DNA of 64,000 nt from Undaria pinnatifida (taxonomy: Eukaryota; Sar; Phaeophyceae; Laminariales; Alariaceae). Position numbers and translations under genes: made by a program. The DNA lies in the NCBI GenBank assembly GCA_012845835.1, contig JABAKD010000025.1, positions 24,783,173 to 24,847,172 on the forward strand. The letters are read 5' to 3'. This document shows positions 53,185 to 63,965 of the stretch, one piece after another. Positions within the stretch are counted from its first letter, which is position 1. Every line of letters starts with the position of its first letter. Under the pieces are notes generated by a model. It was not told the DNA's origin. It worked only from the letters and a program-made list of their open reading frames with translations, and made no database searches.

Positions 53185-54632
53185 TCAAATGTTGCCGCAG
53201 CCGCAGCATGCGTCTACGGTGCAGTCGCACGTGCCGTTACCTGTGCAGCCGCACTTGTCCCTGTGGAAAGATTTCGATGCGGGGGGCATTGGTGATAAAG
53301 TAAGCGATAGAGATCCGAAAGTTGACAACAAACATGTAGATGAATATTAGACTACATATACAACGCCTGTCTGTGAAGTCGACCAGGTATGTAAGTGTTC
53401 GATACTCATTTGCAAGCTGTGCGGTGCTTCGGCCGAACGTTTTAAGAAGATTGTAAGCTGTGGGCGCGATTTGTTTCGTGAGGTATATGTAGTTGTGACG
53501 TTCAAAAACAAACATATTACGTGTGTGGTACAATATATATATGTGTGATGAACAAATACTAACAAATCGCCGTTTTCGAGATTCCTGTTGCCCGGGGAGG
53601 CACACTAGACACGGAGGTTCGGGCACGATAGGCCGGAAATGAGCCCGTTTTTGTTGAGGGCCTTCAGAAACTGCAAACGCCTTTCCCAGTCTCAATAGTT
53701 TCGTGCTTGTGTTCAGATGAACTTTGCCGTCCCCGTCCTCGATTGTTACAATTTTGTTACTACAGCAGTATTGTTGCGTTCCACATAATATACATACACA
53801 CTTATACGCCAAGAAAGGAATGATCATCGGTTGCCGCGGAAAAAATACCAAGAAACGAAGATTCGTCATGCTGACTAGATATGATGTACTTACTGCTGCT
53901 GTTCTCGTTGTGTACTGGTGGTGGTACGTCACACCCGGTCGGTGTCTCCGTTTCGGTCGACCAAATGTCGAATAAGTTAAACATTTTTTCCGATATGATT
54001 AGAGTACACTACATGGGATCTTTCTACCTGCAAATAATACTCGGTAATGTCTGGAAAATACCCGATCGAAGCACATGTCACCCCCTTCTTCTTATGGGTG
54101 CTCGAATAGCTCTTCTTTGTACAAGGGATATATCGTTCTGTGCAACCCGACGCGAGTCGAAGAGGGAAGGAAAGGCTGAAGACTTCTCGCTAGGGATCGA
54201 AAATCGAGAGCACACCCATAAGAAGAAGGGGGTAAAATTCTCTCTCTTTTTGGGAGGGATAAACATAACGAGAAAGTGCACCAAGGCAATAGATTGGATG
54301 AGGAAACAAAATAATATAGACAATATTGTACCGGTTGCCTATTATATTGTGGTGCCTTGGTTTACCGTGTTCTATACATTTCCCCATACAACGTCATGAC
54401 TTAGCGACGCATAATACAATGTAGTCAGGTGCCTATCATGAAAAACGCGTATGTGGATGGAGGAAGTGTGGGAGATATATTATGAACATCGACGAGAACC
54501 GTTCCTATGGAGGGGAGGGCGGGGGCGGATTTTCTTACCCGCATGGGCATCCAGCGGCGGCGCGAGAAGAGGACCCCACATGCACGGAGCCGCAGGAGCT
54601 CGAGTCACCACCAGGGCAGAAAGAGCCTTGAG
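53185..54632 (-). CDS. Metallothionein-like gene, copy C (best preserved; first exon not found)
   Basis: The middle exon, 54632 down to 54539 (94 nt), follows a CTTACCAG acceptor. It reads QGSFCPGGDSSSCGSVHV, then GSSSRAAAGCPCG, and ends GG at a GTAAGA donor. The last exon, 53260 down to 53185 (76 nt), follows a polypyrimidine stretch and TTTCCACAG and reads DKCGCTGNGTCDC, then TVDACCGCGNI and stop TGA. The joint makes a Gly codon, giving a Cys-Pro-Cys-Gly-Asp-Lys-Cys stretch. Seven Cys in the last exon have the spacing CXCX5CXCX4CCXC, the same as the end of the Fucus vesiculosus metallothionein as I recall it. The protein would bind Zn, Cu or Cd in the cytosol. Two Cys expected in the first block are Gly and Ser. 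The intron (1278 bp) holds R8. Exon 1, about 16 residues to be expected, was not found, so expression is uncertain. Confidence 0.7.
53570..53800. repeat. R8 copy in the intron of metallothionein copy C
   Basis: ACTAGACACGGAGGTTCGGGCACGATAGGCCG, AATGAGCCCG, and TGAACTTTGCCGTCCCCGTCCTCGATTG with TTGTTACTACAGCAGTA match 4530-4700. Confidence 0.6.
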
Positions 54633-55234
54633 CTGGTAAGCAAAGGGGAATGGGTAGACAGCAAAACAATCGATCAAAGGAGAGCAAACATGGGTTGCAA
54701 CAGGGAGGGCGTAAAGGACGAAACCGAGGAAATGAGAGAGAGGGGAAGAGTGTGTGAGAGCAAGATAGATGAATAGGGAAAGGCGGGAGGGGGGGTAAAG
54801 TGAGGGGGGGGGATGGAACACTCGACCACAGAGGAGAAGAAAGGAGGAAGTGGAGAGGGGATGTGGAGGCTGAGCAGGGGGAGAGTATATGTATGTTTGT
54901 CGGCAGGCGCGAGCGAGGTGTGCATGCGTTCTTCGAATTGCGTCGTTGTTTCCACCAATTTGCAGCTTATACATTGTGATATTCGCACCGACTTTTGCAC
55001 CTCGTATCAACACCTGTTGATGAGATTTATACCAGTGTTTTCGTGATAAACATCCAAACAGGCGAAGTGCATTGCGATATAAAGGCAGTAGTATAGGTTG
55101 CTCTAAAATGCCGATCGCCGGTCATAGTGTTGTTGAAACCGCATAGCTAAAAGTGTAGCGGTTGCCCTTTTTGAAGCTAAAATGGCTCTTCCCATCGGTT
55201 GCGCCGCTCAAGTGAAAACCTACCGGTTAGTCAC

Positions 55235-55600
55235 GCATGCTACGATTGAGGTAGCGCTTTTGGCTATTTGTTTTCCGCATGACGGGGCTACGTACCAGCC
55301 TATGACTGTCGGAAACAGCACTTTCTTTGCATGGTTGTCGTTGTGTTTCTAAGCCATAGGATTGTTCATTCGGTGGCAGCTAAATTCTTCTCCTAATTCG
55401 TTAACCGTTTTAAGAAGAGGTCTTAGGCTCCCAAACTGAAGAGAACCTCAGACACGAAAAATGGTGAACCTCTATCGATAATGGTATCACGCGTCTACTC
55501 TACTATTATTCCTAAGACTAAAAGGGTTGTTAGGACAAGGGTATAGAAGCATGTTCGGGTTGCGCCAATGAACGCCTTCGAAGTCACGTTTATCGCGTGA
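55235..55600 (+). repeat. R3 copy, block C
   Basis: GCTACGATTGAGGTAGCGC, TGACGGGGCTACG, CCCAAACTGAAGAGAACCTCAGACACG and GTGAACCTCTATCG match 70-320. Confidence 0.65.
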
Positions 55601-56504
55601 GATTCTGAGCTGCTCGTGCTAGGAGCTCAGATTATTTCCCCTGCACCCCCACCGTGCTACCGCTTCAAATACATTGAATACATTGAACACAAGACGACAA
55701 CAATTAGTAGTGGCATCATACGGAGTAGTGCCGGCGGCCGCTTTTGTGGCGTATTTCAGGCTGGAACAATTCGAAATCACACAGGAACCACTACCGCTGC
55801 GGGTAGAGATTTAGGTCAAAATCATTTGTTTACATTAACCAATGTGGGAGGAGGCAACACACACACCTCAAACAAATAGCCCACGCGGGAATCCCAAGAG
55901 TCTACGAAAAACAAAACAATGAAGGAAGGCAAGACTTTAAAAAACGCAAGACCAAATTGAAGAAAGAACAATAATAATTTGTTTATACGTATGTGCGTAT
56001 AAAATATTATTATAAAAATTGAAAATACACTCCAGCTGTGAGATCGAAGATTTCGTCGAAACTCATCCTTGCAAGCTGTGTGTGATACTCCGATCGCGCG
56101 CATTACGAGTTGTGTGTCCTCATTAAGGATATAGGTCGGCGACTCCCCTTACAACTACAGTGTAGCTATCAGGGTCAACAGGATGATTTTAGTCAGTCTG
56201 TGCGCGGAAACTATAAAACCCGTTTCTGAGGGGGACAAAATCTGACAGCTGTAAAGGGTAATGTATCCTTTTATCAAGTGAATCTTGTAAGTCGAATAAC
56301 CGGTGAGGGGGGTGGGGCGGAGTTTTGAAGTACGTGGGGGCCTGGTTTTGATCGAAAGCGAGCGGGTTTGGAGGGGGGGCGGGGGGGGGGGGGAAGGGGG
56401 CAATTTGTGCATGTAAGCTGTAAATCCTTTCGAGGGGATAAATCTGACGGTTTTGGCACCAGTATATTATTGGGGGCGGGGGGGGGGGGGGGGGTACATA
56501 GATA

Positions 56505-56769
56505 GGAACACGCAATGGATCAAACAGCTAAACGACAACGAAAGAATTTCAGCAGCTGCCGTCTCCGTGCGATCATACAGGGGTACCAACCATAGTTTAC
56601 TGGTGGCTATTCTCGTCGAATATTCAAAACGCAAGTGCACCTGCGGAGTCCATAGAGCGTATACTCGTCCGCATTCATTCGTGCCATTCCGAAATCGGTC
56701 CGAACACGCGTAGTAAGCAACTGCTGGTATGGTTCTCATTCACTACTACTACTGCTACTACTACTACTG

Positions 56770-56802
<33 letters not shown>

Positions 56803-57085
56803 ACTACTACTACTACTACTACTGCTACTACTACTTCTACTACTACTACCGTTGTGGCCGCCGTATCATATGATACGCCTGAAATATATATGCTGTTACG
56901 ACTCGTTTGTATTCAAACGTTTCGTCGAAGATACCAAACGCAATTTCGAGGACACCTGCTGCGTGTACGTCATTCCCGTGCAATATACATGCGTCACTGC
57001 TTTCTCCGACAAAGAAGGCATGGGCTCCAGGAGGCGGAGACAACGACAGATTTGCCGAGAAAATGGCCACGCACAGTGACTGCCG
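56505..57085 (+). repeat. R9 copy C
   Basis: CGCAAGTGCACCTGCGGAG, TTTCGTCGAAGATACCAAACG, CGAGGACACCTGCTGCGTGTACG and GGCGGAGACAACGACAG match copies A and B. The frame 56729-57079 reads FVEDTKRNFEDTCCVYVIPV after the microsatellite. Confidence 0.6.
56741..56848. repeat. (TAC)n microsatellite
   Basis: About 108 bp of TAC triplets with a few TGC and TTC changes, within R9 copy C. Confidence 0.95.
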
Positions 57086-57339
57086 TTATAATGGATTTTG
57101 TCCCCCTCAGAAACGGGTTTTATAGTTTCCGCGCACCGACTGACTAAAATCATCCTGTTGACCCTGATAGATACACTGTAGTTGTAAGGGGAGTCGCCGA
57201 CCTATATCCTTAATGAGGACACACAACTCGTAATGCGCGCGATCGGAGTATCACACACAGCTTGTAAAGATGAGTTTGGACGAAATCTTCGATCTCACAG
57301 AGCTGGAGTGTATTTTCATTTTTTATAATAAAAAAAAAC

Positions 57340-58820
57340 TAAAAAACCTGGGAGCAAAACGCCAATAAGAAAATCATGCCGGGTGATAGGTCGTCACGAC
57401 GAAATCAAGCCGGGGACCAGCACCTGCGTACTGGGGATCTTGATTTCCTGCCTTACTTGGACACAACAACCTGGTCACGAGGGGAGAAGATTTAAACACA
57501 TATCTCCAACAACCAGTTGTAGCAGGGTATCGTTTATTTTAAAGCTAGAAAGTGTCTGTACCACTGCTGCTGTGTGAACGTTCTGTGATCCTTGTAGATG
57601 CGTTATGAGTTTTCCAATATCACTTTGGTGATCATGTGGTTGCGATTTCTCTATATGTATGTACTATCTGCGACCCCGGAGTGTGATACTATCGCTGTTA
57701 AACGTATTGATAGATGTGCATTCTGCTCATCGTAGGTTGCAACATACATGTGCATTCCAACGCTGCTGCGGTAGTACCAGGTAGTACGCAATACTCATAC
57801 TACATATCTACCGTTGTTGCCTTGTTGTGGTATATTCTTCATCAAGTTTTATCATGATAATTCTTATTGTTTCCATACTCTCCGTCATTGCAATTTTTGT
57901 CATGAATTATTACATGCCAAAGAAAAAATTATTTTATACCCATCATGTCATACACGCTGTGCTGTCAATATTAAATTTAGCTGCGGCGAAACGGCGTAGC
58001 ACTCAAATTCTCTTGACGAAGTACCTTGCCGTACACTTCATCAAGGTATTCTGCTCCTCCTGCTGAATTCCTGGTCTAGTGATGCCTATAAATAGAATGA
58101 CAATATATATATTTTTTAATATTTCGCTTCGCTGCAGATTTAACGGTGGCAATCTTGACAACAAGTTCTGGTGATAGACGTATTGCTGATACCATAAATA
58201 TTTCCGCTGAAATTTTGCTTTAAGAATGTGCCGGGGGGTACCTTACGCAATACAATCATCGCAGACAAATCATTGCAACGTGCTGGCTTTGCAGGAAGTA
58301 CATACAGCATCTACCAGTAGTTTGTATGCATAACATTTCGTTTGGTCATGCCCCCTCCTGGCAACATCCATGGACTATATATAGTCTAGGAGTCATCAAT
58401 GTAGATCCCAACGAATATATCTCTTGGAAACGAGCGGCCGGGGTATCGCGCAGCTTGCATAGAAGTGGTATCGACGCTGAAGTTATCCAACGCACACGCA
58501 CGACGTTCTTCGAATGTTTTTATGAAAAGCCCAGCAAAAGTACGAGAGCAGCAACACATGCATCTCCACTAACCGCAACACGGGCATGATGGGTCGTGGG
58601 GCAGGAGATGGGGACGGGTTCCGATCATGAATGAGGAAAGTGTGGTCGATACAGCGGGTCAAAATCGCAACCCATCTCGGCAAAGTTGAGGATGAGTGAC
58701 CCAAGAACACAAAGCTAGCATGAAAAACCGGGGACAAGGCTAATACATCAATACCCAAGGGATACCTATATTTCGAGCTAAGCTACACCACACTACCAAC
58801 ACACACACAAATGTGCATCA
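57340..58820. other. No gene recognised
   Basis: AT-rich sequence with short frames (largest 91 codons, 58483-58758, minus), none with a motif. It separates the R1 element from R6 in block C. Confidence 0.45.
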
Positions 58821-58825
58821 TCACT

Positions 58826-59050
58826 GCGCTAGTGCGTCATAACACATAGCTTTGAGCGAAACTTCAACAACGGCCATATGTTGGGACGCCCCCGCAAGAT
58901 CCCCCCTCCCCAATTTCTCCCGTCACGAGTAGAATCGTCATGTTCCGGCAGAGTCAGGCATGCTGGGGTGAGCCCTTGAGGGTTGGGTGGGGCGTACTCA
59001 GTTTGTGCATGGCCGTGTAGTCGTGTGAACATGGACATTCGCATCCCTAG
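58826..59050 (+). repeat. R6 copy C
   Basis: TGCGTCATAACACATAGC, GAGCGAAACTTCAACAACGG, GGGACGCCCCCGCAAGATCCCCC and GGGTGAGCCCTTGAGGG match 9029-9120 and R6'. Confidence 0.65.
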
Positions 59051-59455
59051 CCTTCTGGGACGGAGCACGTCGGGGTTCTGACCACATGGGCAGATATGCT
59101 TTCACCAAGCGCGAAGCGCCGTGAGGCGTTCATCGAGCGGCATGACGGGTAAACTGAACCCTTCCTGAAGAAGCGCTCGTAAAACGAACGTCGGCGCCTT
59201 GTGTGTATTTTCTGGCTTTTGGATGACCGCGCCAGTGATTTACTTTGTTTCCTGGTGTGGCCAGTACTAAGACAGCATTGGGTTCTACTCAGTAACTGCC
59301 CCATGTGTGTGTTGACATGTTCACACTACGCGATGCAATCATTCCCCATGCGCGGAGTTAGGGTTCTCCACTCCGCACTATACGATCTGACTCGATAGAC
59401 ATCATGGTGACCCTCATAATAAAATGGAGGTGCCCTGGTTGTCTAGATCACGGAT
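59051..59455. other. No gene recognised
   Basis: Short overlapping frames only. Confidence 0.4.
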
Positions 59456-59459
59456 TGGT

Positions 59460-60140
59460 TGGGGGCCGGGGGGGTGGTGGTTAAGGGGGGGGGGGGGCGA
59501 CGGTCGCCGGGGATACAGCTGTGCCTGCATTGGCAAGCCTTCACATCGCAAGTTGTCATCCTCCCAAACAGAACCAAACATTGTACCACTACATATGGAA
59601 ATGTAACGACCGTGTCGTCACTAATAATGTATTGGAATGGTCCCAATAATTTCACCCGTATCATACCAAGCCGACGCGAAGAATGTTCCACTCACTAAGT
59701 GAATACAAGGGTCGTTGTAATACTAATATCAAATGTTATATGTCCTTATAAAATATAATTCAAGCGTATATTTGCTGAAATAGAGCACACAATTCGCGTT
59801 CTCATCACATGCTGTACGATCGCTCGACTCGAGTAAGCGGCTGTGCTGCCGTCGCTAGCACCTCATCGTCGATGAAGCTCACCGTTGTTGCAGTACTCCC
59901 AGACCTTGCATCCTCTGTTTCCGGGCATAGTAGAGGCGAGGAGTTTGGGTCCCTTGCGTTCAGTTTTGTAGACGAGAAGTTTTGAAGATGGCCTGGAAAC
60001 GTTGTGGGAGGAGGTGGGTACGAAAAGGTTCGGAAATTATCGTAAAAATACAAAATTAATCCGAAGGGGGATGAAACAGGCATCCCCCTAGTATGTAATA
60101 TTATGTGCACGGTGTGGAAACCCTGCGTAAAAAATGCCAG
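59460..60140 (+). repeat. R6' plus R11, block C
   Basis: 59460-59600 has the G tract, GCCGGGGATACAGCTGTGCCTGCA and CATCGCA-GTTGTC-TCC of R6. 59790-60135 (R11) pairs with 14310-14680: ATGCTGTACGATCG, CCTTGCATCCTCTGTTTCC, GGAAACGTTGTGGGAGGAGGTGGG, GGGGGATGAAAC. Confidence 0.6.
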
Positions 60141-60379
60141 AGCTGGCATTTTACTTTCTGCGACGTGGTCAAAACAAACATCGGCTGGCTTGCCCATTTA
60201 GCCAACGGATTGCCTTGCCTTGATCAAGCCCATGGTATTGCAGTATCACAACTCTATTTGACTCCGAGCCAGTCGCGCCAGTGCCACCGTCCACCCACAC
60301 GGGCAAAAGCTTTTTGGCCTTTTTTCTGGCGAAGCATATATATGCTTATCTCTTCATTGGAGGTTGATATCGCAGAGTT

Positions 60380-60510
60380 GAAACCGCAAGAAAACCTGAG
60401 ACCAAAAAAGCACAAGGGGGGTCACTCGTACGAGTGACAATAGACCACTTGAAAGGAATATACACTAGTATGTATCTCCACCCTACGGGGGCTTGGGTGT
60501 CTCGTGAGTG
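60380..60510 (+). repeat. R2 fragment
   Basis: GTTGAAACCGCAAGAAA and AAAAAGCACAAGG lead to the palindrome GGGTCACTCGTACGAGTGAC, then GACCACTTGAAAG and CACCCTACGGGGGC. The centre CGTACG differs from CGCGCG of other copies but stays self-complementary. Confidence 0.65.
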
Positions 60511-60529
60511 CCGACTGGGTGGACACGGG

Positions 60530-61700
60530 ACGCGTGCTACGATTAAGTGGAGGTGGTAGCAGTTTTCGTCTGAAGTGATTTGTGAACGATGTGGCTCCTT
60601 ACCCCAAAATTGTCCGAATTGTTGGATGTTTTTGGCATGATTCTCGTGGTGTATCTAGGTCATGGGAAAATTTATGCCCGGTAGCAGTTGTGGATTTGGT
60701 CTAAAGCAGTTTTTGATATGCCTTAAGCTTCCAACTTGAGGAGCCGCAGAAAGAAGATGCTGCACCTTTGTCATAGAACGCATCACGGCACCAGGATTAT
60801 ACCCTAGAATAGCGGCAGGAGAAGATGTAGTGGGCGGACTGTCTTGGCCGCCATTCCTCGCGGAAGAAATGCTGTGCTCAGCTTAGGGTCGACATGTTCA
60901 ACGAGATTGATTCAAGTTTTCGTGAAAGTTCTGTTTTTCCTGAGCTTAAGGGAAATCGTGAAATAGTTCTTGCCCCAGAAAAACTCGCCTGCACTCAACA
61001 TATATGTATAGATTTTTCACAAAAAGAATGAACGTTAAGCACAAGAGTGTATATGGTTGGGCACCGGCACCGCTCGGGCCAGGACAAGACCGTTCGATCG
61101 ATGCCAACATTCGCGAGCGAACACGACTGAGCAGGGGCGTTCCCAAGGGTATTGGAACGTCACGACTAATTGCAGAAGGCGCGGTGGGTCCCTGAGCATT
61201 TTTCGCCGATTTACAATCGGACAACAAACACTGGCGGCCGACGGAATGAGGTCGACAAGAGCAAAATATGATAGAGTTTTGCCACGTTTGGGTGATGTAG
61301 CTCGAAGATGGGGTGGCGGGTTCCACTCCACAAGGCACCGACACCTACCTACGCGCCAGACCATCGCCAGTGGACCAACCACACGGGAAACGTCCGCGAG
61401 CGATATTACTGTAGTGACGGATTGGGGCAAGGTGGACGATTTTTTATGGGAGCCAAGTACAGTGATGCTCGAGTCGTCCCGCGCTAGGTGTGCAGCAGAT
61501 TTAGAGAATCTTGGGAGCTTTTTAACACGAAGAAGCTCAATATCTCACCGTAGACAGGACTTCGAAGGCGTTCTTGCGCGCAACACGACCAAGCTTCGAA
61601 GCCCTAGCCGTCAAGATATATATATACGTATACATACTTGGAAATAATATTGCTAGGTCAACCGGTAGTACCTTACATAAGGAGTTCAGCCGGCCGGAAA
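60530..61700 (+). repeat. R3 long copy, right end of window
   Basis: GCTACGATTAAGTGGAGGTGGTAGC, CTTAAGCTTCCAACTTGAGGAGCC, GTGCAGCAGATTTAGAGAATC, CTTCGAAGGCGTTCTTGCGCGCAACACGACCAAG and CAACCGGTAGTACCTTAC occur in the same order as at 70-1400. Confidence 0.6.
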
Positions 61701-61844
61701 CATTTTCGTCGAGGAAACGGTACAACAGCTAAGGTAGGATGAGTCTCTCGTGCTTGTTAAGATTAAACTGTCGATGCTGGCGTCGGTAAGAAATCAAACT
61801 TTCATCTCAACGCCCAGAACATTGTTGTATATATCTTTAAGATC

Positions 61845-62618
61845 GTGGCCGTTTTCGGTCACTCTCCGGCAAAAACAGAAAAAAACATTCGCTTGTATAT
61901 TCATTTGCGTTTTACCTTGAGTTCAGTAATCGCAACAGGCAAGCGTCGTGTGCTTGGCAGGCGGGATAATTCCCGTTTGCAAAAACAGAAAAACGTTCGC
62001 TTGTATATTCGGTTGCGTTTTACTTTGAGTTCAGTAACCGTAGTAGGCAAGCGTCGTGTGCTTGGCAGGCGGGTTAATTCCCGTTCTCATCGCTTGTGCA
62101 GCACGAGGGGAGGGTGTGTCGGGTTTTGCGCACGTTGCTACACTTTTTCTCCCGGTACCGCCTCCTCCATCGTTACGTTTCCCTTGCCGGCTGACTCGGT
62201 CCCTGTTAGCTCCCGCAGATTAGGGGGGGAAAGGGATCGAGGACTTGGATGTCGTGCTGCTTCTGACCGGTTACGGGTTGGTTCGCGTAAAGAAGCCCTA
62301 AATATTCCCCAACCGATTCTAAGACAGCCCCTCCCCCAAAAACATAATTTTTTCTCTAAGCAACGGTTTTTATCCGCAAAAAACGATAAAGGATGCTGCT
62401 ATAAAAAACTCATCCTCACAACTTTTCTTGCTTGCAAAAGACGGTCATTCGAAGACGTCGGGGCGAAAAGGAACACCGTTTTCCAGGAGATACGGCCGGA
62501 AGCTGATTATAAAACCGGTAATTTCGTACTTAAAAGTTGGGGGTTGCTACCCCCCCCGACGAAAGTTCACGGCGTTTTCTTGATTCAGAGTGTGGAATTT
62601 TCTACACGTCTTCTGTGA
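61845..62618 (+). CDS. Unknown 257-codon open frame with a 36-residue tandem repeat and an R7 motif
   Basis: It is among the longest frames outside the retroelements. Residues 12-83 hold two copies of KNIRLYIHLRFTLSS plus GKRRVLGRRDNSR, period 36 residues (108 bp). The protein is strongly basic there. Residues 183-230 carry the R7 motif: KGCCYKK, RRSFEDV, RNTVFQEIRP and YKTGNFV. I recognise no domain and no signal peptide. The first Met may not be used. The frame shares R7 with the mobile family, so it may be a composite of repeats instead of a gene. Confidence 0.35.
   Translation: MAVFGHSPAKTEKNIRLYIHLRFTLSSVIATGKRRVLGRRDNSRLQKQKNVRLYIRLRFTLSSVTVVGKRRVLGRRVNSRSHRLCSTRGGCVGFCARCYTFSPGTASSIVTFPLPADSVPVSSRRLGGERDRGLGCRAASDRLRVGSRKEALNIPQPILRQPLPQKHNFFSKQRFLSAKNDKGCCYKKLILTTFLACKRRSFEDVGAKRNTVFQEIRPEADYKTGNFVLKSWGLLPPPTKVHGVFLIQSVEFSTRLL
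61887..62094 (+). repeat. 108-bp tandem duplication
   Basis: TTCGCTTGTATATTC-TTGCGTTTTAC-TTGAGTTCAGTAA and GGCAAGCGTCGTGTGCTTGGCAGGCGGG-TAATTCCCGTT occur twice at a spacing of 108 bp, in frame with each other. Confidence 0.9.
62390..62540 (+). repeat. R7 copy within the 257-codon frame
   Basis: GAAGACGTCGGGGCG, ACCGTTTTCCAGGAGATACGGCCGG and AAAACCGGTAATTTCGT match 5845-5935 and 30880-30950. Confidence 0.6.
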
Positions 62619-62619
62619 G

Positions 62620-63660
62620 CCCTTGCGAAAGCCCCCACCTGCCGGGGGTAATATTTGCTTTGTTGGGTTGCAGGATTTTTCTTCAGTATTAATTTTTCTG
62701 AAATATTAATTGTGGACCCCACGTTCAAGCTCACATTTTTCGGCGAAAAAAGATGGGACAGGTTCACCCCTCGATAGCCAGACCTCGGAATGGGCACGTG
62801 GGGCACACGTGTTTAGATCTACGGCTAATATATATATATTATATTTAACAAACATGGATATTAGGCCATATATGCGTAAAGATGAGCAATACACGTTATT
62901 TCCGTCAAAAGGACTTGTTTCTTGGGCAAGATTCATTTGTGTTCGCTAGAATCTGCTCAATGTTGAACATGTGCGTTCAGGCATGTCATACCTTTGTTTT
63001 TTTGCGCGAAAAGCTCTACGAATATGCTCTGGGGTACGCTCAACCGGATCGTGCAAAAATCGGCGGCGAAATTTGTTTTTGCACCTGCTTGTGGAGAAAC
63101 CCCAAATATTGTTGAAACAACTGAAGGCCTGTCACTTGTGGATACGAGTTTTTCTTCTAGAGACAGTCCAAGGCTGTTGAAAACAGCAAATGGCCATGTC
63201 GCCATCTATCTTCCACTGGGGTATGGGAATCGCAATGATGCCAAGTAGTCACCCTCGTTGACTAGATACTGCGAATGTCAGTAGTGAAGAAGAATGCTTG
63301 GGCGGGGTTATACTTGATATATCATATGTGCGAATACGTCGTTGTTTCGTGCTGTGGTTTTGCCTGGAAGCCTAAGTAAGGAGGCGCAGTATCTTGATAG
63401 TGACATATTTTAAGAAGGGGTTTCACATACATGTCCATTTAAACAGCATATATATTTTGGAGAAGGTGGATGTTGTCATTGCTGAGCGGATTAGCAACGC
63501 CTTCAGTACGCTGCGTGACGTGAGTCGAACTAATGATACAAAAAGAGCGTATCTAGTATATGCGAGTGACTAACGAGGATTAAGATACCTGCAAAGGGTG
63601 GCCTGTGTCGGTAACAGCCCCAAGTCTACAAATATATTTAGGTGTTATCAGGAAGTAGCA
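62620..63660. other. No gene recognised
   Basis: Several short frames overlap on both strands at 62706-63250 (76-85 codons). None has a motif and none recurs. Confidence 0.45.
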
Positions 63661-63664
63661 CCCA

Positions 63665-63965
63665 CCCGTGTGGCCACTAGAAACGCCTGCTCTACAGCAG
63701 CAACCGACACTACTTCCCATACTGACCAACCAACATTGACACTCTTCAAATACTGGTTGTTCCCATCTGTGTGCCACAGAGTGCGCAGTCAATACAGCGG
63801 GAAACCGGCAGCACACAACCCGCAGCGGAGAGCGACCTGCACTGCATCACACTGCTGTACCTGGAAAGTCAATGTGTGGTTTACTGGGGATCATGGAGCT
63901 TGCGGGTTTCGGGAACATCATAGTCCACGGAATGGGGTCAACCGGTAACGAACGGTCAACCTGCA
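63665..63965 (+). repeat. R13 copy
   Basis: GAAACGCCTGCTCTACAGCAGCAACCGACACT with CCCATACTGACCA matches 35766-35815. 63800-63950 is weakly similar to 48990-49095 (CAACCGGC, CCTGGA, GTTTACTGG/GGTCATTGG, GCGGGTTTCG/CGCGGGCGTC). Open frame 63598-63948 has no motif. Confidence 0.4.

Larger units (their letters stand above)
56005..57335. mobile_element. R1 element with ~230-bp inverted ends
   Basis: The left end (56008-56250) and right end (57090-57331) are near reverse complements: TATTATAAAAATTGAAAATACACTCCAGCTGTGAG at left against CTGGAGTGTATTTTCATTTTTTATAATA at right. The similarity continues inwards through GATCGCGCGCATTACG and TAAAACCCGTTTCTGAGGGGGAC. Inside are a G-tract module (56330-56490), an R9 copy (56505-57085) and a (TAC)n tract. 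No transposase is present, so the element would depend on another. It explains the many single R1 copies as solo or broken ends. Confidence 0.65.

Noticed and set aside
53237-53932. 231-codon minus-strand frame
   Set aside because: It runs through the metallothionein intron and R8 in a frame different from the Cys-rich exon, and it has no recognisable domain.
54960-55030. First exon of metallothionein copy C
   Set aside because: The minus strand has two Cys in DTRCKSRCEYH, but the spacing, start codon and donor site do not fit a metallothionein N-terminus.
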